Positions 55,679 to 63,834 of a stretch of 63,834 nucleotides of DNA are shown one piece after another. The stretch's first letter is position 1. Every line of letters begins with the position of its first letter. The stretch is from positions 1 to 63,834 of the forward strand of contig JBCAQO010000024.1 in NCBI GenBank assembly GCA_039111635.1, given 5' to 3'. A program made the translations under genes and the position numbers. The notes under the pieces are model-generated. The model had not been told where the DNA came from, searched no databases, and was given only the letters and a program-made list of their open reading frames with translations. The stretch comes from Heterobasidion occidentale. Its lineage: Eukaryota; Basidiomycota; Agaricomycetes; Russulales; Bondarzewiaceae.

Positions 55679-58600
55679 TCACAGGGATTCGTTCACCAAG
55701 TCTTTGAGAACAGGCCGTCCTCGCAGCACGCCTTCGTCCCTACCTGTCTTGGCTTTCTTGGCGGGTCTCGAGCGGCTGTCGAATTCTGGCATGGGCACCT
55801 GATCTTTGGGGGGAACAGTGTCCGACCTTGCACGTTTGCCTTGGGTCTCGGACTGATGGTGAGTCAGCGGGTGAAAGGTGTGAGCGTCGGCGGGGAGTTG
55901 CAAGATCCAGCCTTGCTCGTCCATCAGCTGAAGGAACTCAGCAAGTAGAGAATCGTTTTGGAGCGTCCTGCGCGAACCGAAGATGACCAGTTTGGACCGT
56001 GCACGGGTGAAGGCAACGTTCATGCGGCGCCAATCTTTGACGAGTTCACCGATCTGCGAGGTTGCTAGTAAATATAGACAACAAATAGGGAGACCGGTCT
56101 GCATCGTACCTGTCCGTCATCGTTGGATCGAACCATGGATATAATGATGCAATTCTTGTCTCGGCCCTGACTACGGTCTGCGGTAAGGATCTCGATGCCG
56201 GTGCGCTCACGCAGGAGGTGCGAGAGGAGCTTGATCTGCTGTCGGTACAGCGTGATGACGCCCACATCTTCCTCTCTCACGCCGCTCTCGAGGAGCGTTT
56301 CGACCACTTGTGACACGAGGGCCGCCTCCACTTCGTTCTGGACGAGGTCACCGATGCTCGAATCGAACGCCGGGACGAGATCTGTGTCGACGAAGACGGC
56401 TTTGGTCCTGAAGCTCATTCAGCATCTGCGTCGAATAGAGATACATAACCATACACACTTTGGATCCATGAGCTTCTCTAGCCAGCATTCTTGTCTTCCT
56501 GGACACGATGAACTCCTGTGCAACGAGTGGAGATACGTCAAATCGGGAAGAACTAGGCTCTGGTTCGCAATCTCAGCCGACCCGCAGCGCAAGCGATTGC
56601 TGTAGATAAGGCGGTTTGAAAGGAGCATGATATGTTCGTTCATGCGGTATTGTTCATTGAGGTCCACGACAACTTGAGGATGAGCCTCAGAGAGACGACG
56701 AAACAACGAGACGTCGAGACCTCCTCTGCGGGCATCGCGATTGCGGACCTATGAATTTCCTTCAATGGCAAGCTGATATAAGGTATACAAAACAACATAC
56801 CAGCGGAGACAGCTGATAGTGATCGCCCACCAGGATGAATTTGGCCGCGAAGCGAAGGGGACCAATACACGTCGGCAATGTAATCTGGGACGCCTCGTCC
56901 ACTATACAGTAGTCAAACAAGCGACGGGAGAACAACTCGCTATGGAGAAAATCTAACGTGAGCTCCTTATCACTCGCGAGCTGAAATGAGCCTACTTACT
57001 GGTCAATAGAGAGAGCAGTGGTCGCCACGACGGGCGGGGTCATCAACTGTCGCTCAAGTTCCTCGATATTCTTCGCTTTCTTTCGCGCTGCGAGCGTAAA
57101 ATGGAACACATCCGGATGCACCTATCCCATCAATGTCTATGAGTATAGGATCATGTCAAGAGGGAGAAAAGGATAGCAGACTTTATCTACGTTTCCCAGC
57201 CTCAACACCCCGAAATCTGCGCCTTTCAGCTTCGCAAGAATAGTATCTACCGCTGAATGCGTGTAGCTAGACAGGAGAACAGTCTTGCCCGTCTCCACAA
57301 GCACCTTGATCAGGCACGCCACGAGCGTCGTCTTTCCGTACCCGGCATCCCAAGAACACAGGCATAGTCCTCCGCACACAGCACCTTCTCGATCGCTTGT
57401 TGCTGAGAGGCATTAAGGTCGGACGTCAGCTCCTGACAGCGCGCAGAATTCCGGACGTCCTGTAGGAGCGTGGACGAAGAAGGTTCAGCGAAGACAGGCG
57501 GAGCGAGATCGACGACGAGTCGCAACCGCGCCGTGTCCCCACCCGCGAAAAAGAGATGCGCGAGGTTCTCCCGAATGCGGCCCATCCCGCCCGTCATCTC
57601 GTCCTTGTCTATGCGGAACACGATCTGCGGTGCGTCGCCAAAGTCAGGCGCAGCCAACGGAGAGACGGAAGCACGGTGCACGCGCGATCGTCTCCGCAGG
57701 CGCTCGCGAAGCGTGGCTTCGTCGAGGTCGTGGTCGACGCCGAGGAGGACGTGCGTCGGCGTGAGATGGAGGACGAACCCGCGGCTCAGGGCGAGCAGAT
57801 GCGGCTCGACGGACACAGAGACCGCATCGCCGACGCTCATGTGGCCGCTCAAAAGGCTCCCGGCATCGACCCCGTCGCCGCGGCGGAAACGATAAGTATA
57901 CTGGTGTATCCCGCGCGACTTGATGGGCGCCGCTGGATCTGGCCCGCCTAGGTCTAAGACCATATCGGCAAAACAGCGGCCCCGTTCTTCCCGCTCTTGC
58001 GCGCCCATCGTCCAGAGCTCCTTACGGAAGCGCACCATGTCGTGCTCCTCGAGTGCGATCAGACGCTCCCAAGATTTGAAAAAATCCGCTTGCGCTGATG
58101 TGAGATGCCCTGTTTTGAGCGCATAGATGTCAGCAATGGGTGAGGAGGTATCTTCCACTTTATCGACGGCCTGCCAAAATAAGATTGCGTGAATGAGCCT
58201 TCAATGCCGCGTCAGTCAGCATACCTTCCGGTAAAGCATACACGCGTCGAGGGAATAGCATCGCCCACAGATCCTCTCATCGTCGATAGTCTCAGGTAAA
58301 AACGACCCTTCTTCCTTCACCTCCTCTTGATGCTTGCCAAAGCCCTTTTGAAACCGCCGAGCGACGGTATCGGCGATCGTGTTTCTCACATTAACCAACG
58401 CGCGTATCTCGTGCCGCGCAGCAGGGACGCAGATGACCTCTTCGCTCTGGGTATAATATAACAACCCTTCTTGCACCGGTGTGCAGTACCGCTCTGACAT
58501 TAGGAGCGTGTAGAGCATCGTCTGAGCGCGATGCTCCATCCCTGCAGTGGCACGGCCTGTCTTGATCTCGAAGGGCACCGGGCGCGAGGGGGACGGGGCA

Positions 58601-60050
58601 CATGAGGAATCAGACGATGACGAAGATGACGTTTGAGAAGTGATGACGGCTTCGACAGAAGCATCGAGTTTGCCCTTGAGGCCATAGGCGGGAGACCAAA
58701 TATCCTCCTCAATATCGTGCAGATGTGATATCGCAAGCAGCGAAGTCTCGTTTTGCGACGCGCGCGTATTCGTCAGGATCGCGTCCGGCTGCGCATCAGA
58801 GACTCTTATTAGCGTTCATAGCAGGAATGAGTTTGTCATGAAATCCTGGACGGTGAATATACCTTGGGAGTATTGCTAACGTATTTCTGGCCAAATATAC
58901 TTACCCCCTTCGCGCGGTCCAAGATGTCTCTGCGCGCGGTTTCGACGCTGACGCCCACACGCACCAGCTCACCGAGATTGGCACCGAGCGCTTGGTCTAT
59001 TTTATTTTCAATCCAGTGGGTATCCCATTGACCAGAGCGGAGAGACTGCTGAAAAATCTCGTGGAGGATATTACCATACACAAGAACCGGAGTAGAGGGC
59101 GACGTGGAGCGGAGCAGAGACGTGAGGACGGGACGTCGGGTACAGTGTGGCGCAGAAGAGAGGGCGCTTGGGGTGAGGAGGTGGTCGGGGTGGTGGATCA
59201 AAAGATTAGTGGAAGCTGTAATGGATATCGAGGGAGGGAGATCAGGGTCCGCAGAGGAGAACGAGCCGATTACATTGATTGTGTCGCCTGAATTGTCAAG
59301 CATGCAAATTTGGATCAAAAACGTGTGAGGGTGCGAGCATAGTCATGCATACCGGGCACGATATTTGTGTTGACCCAGTCGTCGCACAGAGTCACCATGC
59401 GGCCTTCACGAGCAGGGTCGGTTCTAGTTGCGAGATGCTAACATCAAGCGGCAAGCCCATGAAGACGAGACAGTCAAGTTGAAGCAAAGATAAAATGCTG
59501 ACTTTTTCGAAACGACGGTTGACCCAAACTCCTGTCACGGTGATCACGATACAGCGCGTACATGGGTCTGGAATGTACGTTTCAGGCGGCTCTGAGACTG
59601 ATGCCTGCTGACTTGTCATGGCACAAACCAAAGGTGAATGGTCATAGAGGAGCTCACTGTTGTGATGGGATATTTGTGGTCGGCCTTTGGTTTTTGGGGT
59701 GTCGGCACATAGTCTGAGCACGCGTCCCAGTCCCAGTCAGCCACGACCTCGTCCGCATTGATGTTCCCCGCATCGTATACGGCGTGAGACCGGAGTGGAG
59801 TCTTATTTTTAGGAGTAGCCAACAAATCACGTTTCAAGGAGCGAGGTTTTGTTGGCGTGGTGAACGAGTGGGGATGCGCGTGGTGTCGCGGGCGCTCAGG
59901 AGAGGTCTGACGCGCAGACGGTGGTGGCCGGCGAGATTTTGTGGAGGAAGGTGGAGGGGAAGGAACTGCATCGAAGAAAGATGCGTCAAGACCATGGAGG
60001 AGGTCGCGCATAAACGCGTTCTCTTCCTGTTCTGTGTGTTGTGCGGGCAT
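55679..60050 (-). CDS. dna2: DNA2 helicase-nuclease, with one missing base in Walker A
   Basis: Eleven minus-strand exons: 60050-59658, 59604-59503, 59437-59353, 59287-58863, 58788-58225, 58170-57182, 57121-57000, 56939-56801, 56748-56459, 56407-56110, 56053-55679. All junctions are in phase except that exon 6 has 989 bases, one short. The lost base falls where Walker A should read GMPGTGKTT (near 57336). Otherwise the protein has about 1260 residues. It has the nuclease motifs GLKGKLDAS and FEIKTGR, iron-sulfur cysteines (APHC, then [10 protein letters not shown]), helicase motif [18 protein letters not shown] and the last motif [11 protein letters not shown]. Dna2 cuts flaps in Okazaki fragments and resects DNA ends. 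The base loss may be an assembly error or a real mutation. The C-terminus has a basic KKAK nuclear signal. Confidence 0.9.
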
Positions 60051-60123
60051 CGCGCATCTTGTGTGGCGCTGCCGGCGCGAGCTCGCTCAACGACTTGATG
60101 ACCTCAGCACGATCAACACGAGG

Positions 60124-60153
60124 ACGCGTGTCGTCACGCGTGACTGCACGCGT
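60124..60153 (-). promoter_or_regulatory. Three ACGCGT (MCB-type) boxes upstream of DNA2
   Basis: ACGCGT occurs at 60124-60129, 60136-60141 and 60148-60153, exactly 12 bases apart, 74-103 bases before the DNA2 start. ACGCGT is the MluI cell-cycle box bound by MBF-type factors at replication genes in yeasts, so G1/S control of DNA2 is likely. The site is palindromic, so strand is given by the gene. Confidence 0.65.
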
Positions 60154-60185
60154 CATCATCATCGTCATCCTGCAAGTTGCTCTTT

Positions 60186-60219
60186 CAACGTGCCGCCAAT
60201 TACAACGTGCCGCCAATTA
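60186..60219. promoter_or_regulatory. 17-base direct repeat with two CCAAT boxes
   Basis: CAACGTGCCGCCAATTA is repeated head to tail. Each unit has a CCAAT box, the site of the Hap/NF-Y complex. It lies between DNA2 and the BiP gene, nearer DNA2. Confidence 0.5.
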
Positions 60220-61133
60220 TGTCAAAGTCGAACGGTGTCGAACACCGGTTACACAGAGAATCAAGGATAAAGATTTGCAGCTAATGCAAATAGACAGCGA
60301 CTGACCTCTTTCTCAAGACGCAGTGCTCAGCAAGGGACGCGATATATTACCGCAGAAAAACGCCGTCCTCTTCGAACTCTCATTGGTTCCTTCGAGAGCA
60401 TCACGTTTGCAATCTGTACAGACCCAAAGTAAACTGCCTTGATTAGCCACGATGGGTGGACAGTTGATGGGAGGGCCGAATGGCGAGCTCGCCTCACGTA
60501 CCAGAGGCGAGTGCAGCAGAACGGGCAAGATACTGCCACCACCAAACTTGATATGCATCAGCCTGTGGTACGCTGTTGACAGACAAGGTTTCAGTCCAGC
60601 GGCACAAAAAGTACCATGGGTAGCGCTGAGTGCATATATGATCTGAAGGTTCCCCGGCTTGTGCGTGCTCAAGAGGTTCAAACGAGTCGGGAAACTCGAT
60701 TCATCTCCGTTGTAGAAGAGGATGCTTGGGCTGGAGTCATTGAGCAGATTGTTTGTTGGACAACGCTTGATTTACATACGCGATTGACACCAGCTGCCTA
60801 TACGCAATGCCTTATAACATGATATTTGTCTGCTCTTCTGTCAATCATGGGAATTGGTGGCATTCATTCCGTCAGTCTATCTGAGGAGCTCTGCAGAGGC
60901 TTACTCAGGCGTCAGAGCTACGTTATAGTCCAGCCAGACGAAGTGCTTCAGAGCTACAAAAGGAAATGGAAACGTGTCAGTTGCACGCCCTAGACCGGCA
61001 GAGCAGCGCATATACAGTGTCTTGCCGGTGCTGAATGGCCTGTGATGCGGAAGGGAGTGATGCAATGTCAATGTGATCAATGTTTCGAACCATCGGAGAA
61101 GATGCTTCAGCCACACGGTTCTGTTGCGAGTTG
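60220..61133. other. Intergenic region between DNA2 and BiP, no gene
   Basis: About 0.9 kb without a convincing gene on either strand; open frames are short and unlike known proteins. A short non-coding transcript cannot be excluded. Confidence 0.5.
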
Positions 61134-61372
61134 TGACGTGGCCAATAACATTGCTGTTCAAGGGACTCGAAATACGGTGTAGCACCACAGAAATTTAAGA
61201 CAGACACGCTGTCGAAGGAGTTCTCGAGATAGCCGGACAAAAAAAAAGACAATGATCGGTCGGCGGTAGGAACAAAGAGTAAAATGTGCGGGGACTGGAA
61301 GAAACGAGAAATGGAGCGTGGGAAAGCTGGAGGGTGTTGACGTGGCGAACAGACGTGGCGGGGAGTTATAAA
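61134..61372 (+). promoter_or_regulatory. BiP promoter: TGACGTGG boxes and TATA box
   Basis: TGACGTGG occurs at 61134-61141 (followed by CCAAT) and 61338-61345, with a further GACGTGG at 61352-61358. TATAAA at 61367-61372 lies 53 bases before the ATG. TGACGTGG is the core bound by Hac1/XBP1-type factors, and ACGTGG near CCAAT resembles ER stress elements. Both fit an ER chaperone gene. Confidence 0.6.
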
Positions 61373-61424
61373 CCGTCGCTCTGGGCGAAGGCCTCCGCAA
61401 CCACCTCTTACGACCACAACCACC

Positions 61425-63834
<2,410 letters not shown>

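Noticed and set aside
57182..58170. An intron at the Walker A motif to explain the DNA2 frame break
   Set aside because: The sequence on both sides of the lesion codes for contiguous Walker A residues with only one base absent, so no intron can be placed there.

Overview
The window looks like a stretch of an Agaricomycete (mushroom-forming basidiomycete) chromosome. Genes are split by many 50-75 base GT-AG introns, and the mobile elements (chromodomain Ty3/Gypsy elements, a DUF6589 gene, a Tc1/mariner-like transposase) are of kinds common in those fungi. It has two compartments. About 1-49,716 is a transposon island with no intact host gene. About 50,000-63,834 is a dense, conserved gene block: BolA-like protein, amino-acid permease, NatC catalytic subunit, Dna2 helicase-nuclease and the start of the ER Hsp70 (BiP/Kar2).

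The left island is a nest of LTR retrotransposons. I distinguish three LTR families by their ends: A (starts TGTTAGGAC, ends GACCTAACA), B (starts TGTTAAGAGC, ends GGTCTTAACA) and C (starts TGTTATGACTTG or similar, ends GTAACA). The outermost layer appears to be a C element (LTRs 2837-3395 and 34754-35299, near-matching 5-base flanks). Inside lies a B element (LTRs 4005-5677 and 22234-32244). Into that went several A copies: a solo LTR (4545-5389), two decayed reverse-strand copies (7007-15783 and 15784-21095), a third reverse remnant (32245-34489) and one very young forward copy (22361-31432). The young copy has a perfect GTTAT target duplication and two LTRs that differ by one substitution and one indel. 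It keeps an intact RT-RNaseH-integrase-chromodomain ORF and a third ORF with a zinc knuckle, but its gag and protease are broken, so it was probably moved in trans.

Region 36408-46332 is a separate DNA-transposon-like unit with about 280-300 base terminal inverted repeats and a perfect 9-base target duplication (ATAATAACC). It carries a decayed DUF6589 gene and a RecQ-like helicase fragment, and was later hit by solo LTRs of B (41189-42011), C (42452-43082) and A (43450-45143 and, nested in it, 43727-44571). Beside it is a complete Tc1/mariner-like element (46950-49716) with perfect 32-base inverted repeats, TA duplications and a frameshifted transposase.

The most unusual signals are these: (i) an open reading frame inside the LTRs of both A and B that is similar at protein level but diverged at third codon positions; (ii) leaders without any ATG in both families; (iii) a 10-base match between the predicted 5' end of the transcript and the primer-binding site, as in self-priming Tf1-type elements; (iv) the TIR plus 9-base-duplication unit carrying DUF6589. 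In the host block, DNA2 has all 11 exons in phase except for one missing base inside the Walker A motif. Its promoter carries three ACGCGT boxes exactly 12 bases apart, and the BiP promoter carries TGACGTGG unfolded-protein-response-like boxes. All calls are by eye; no alignment or search was run.
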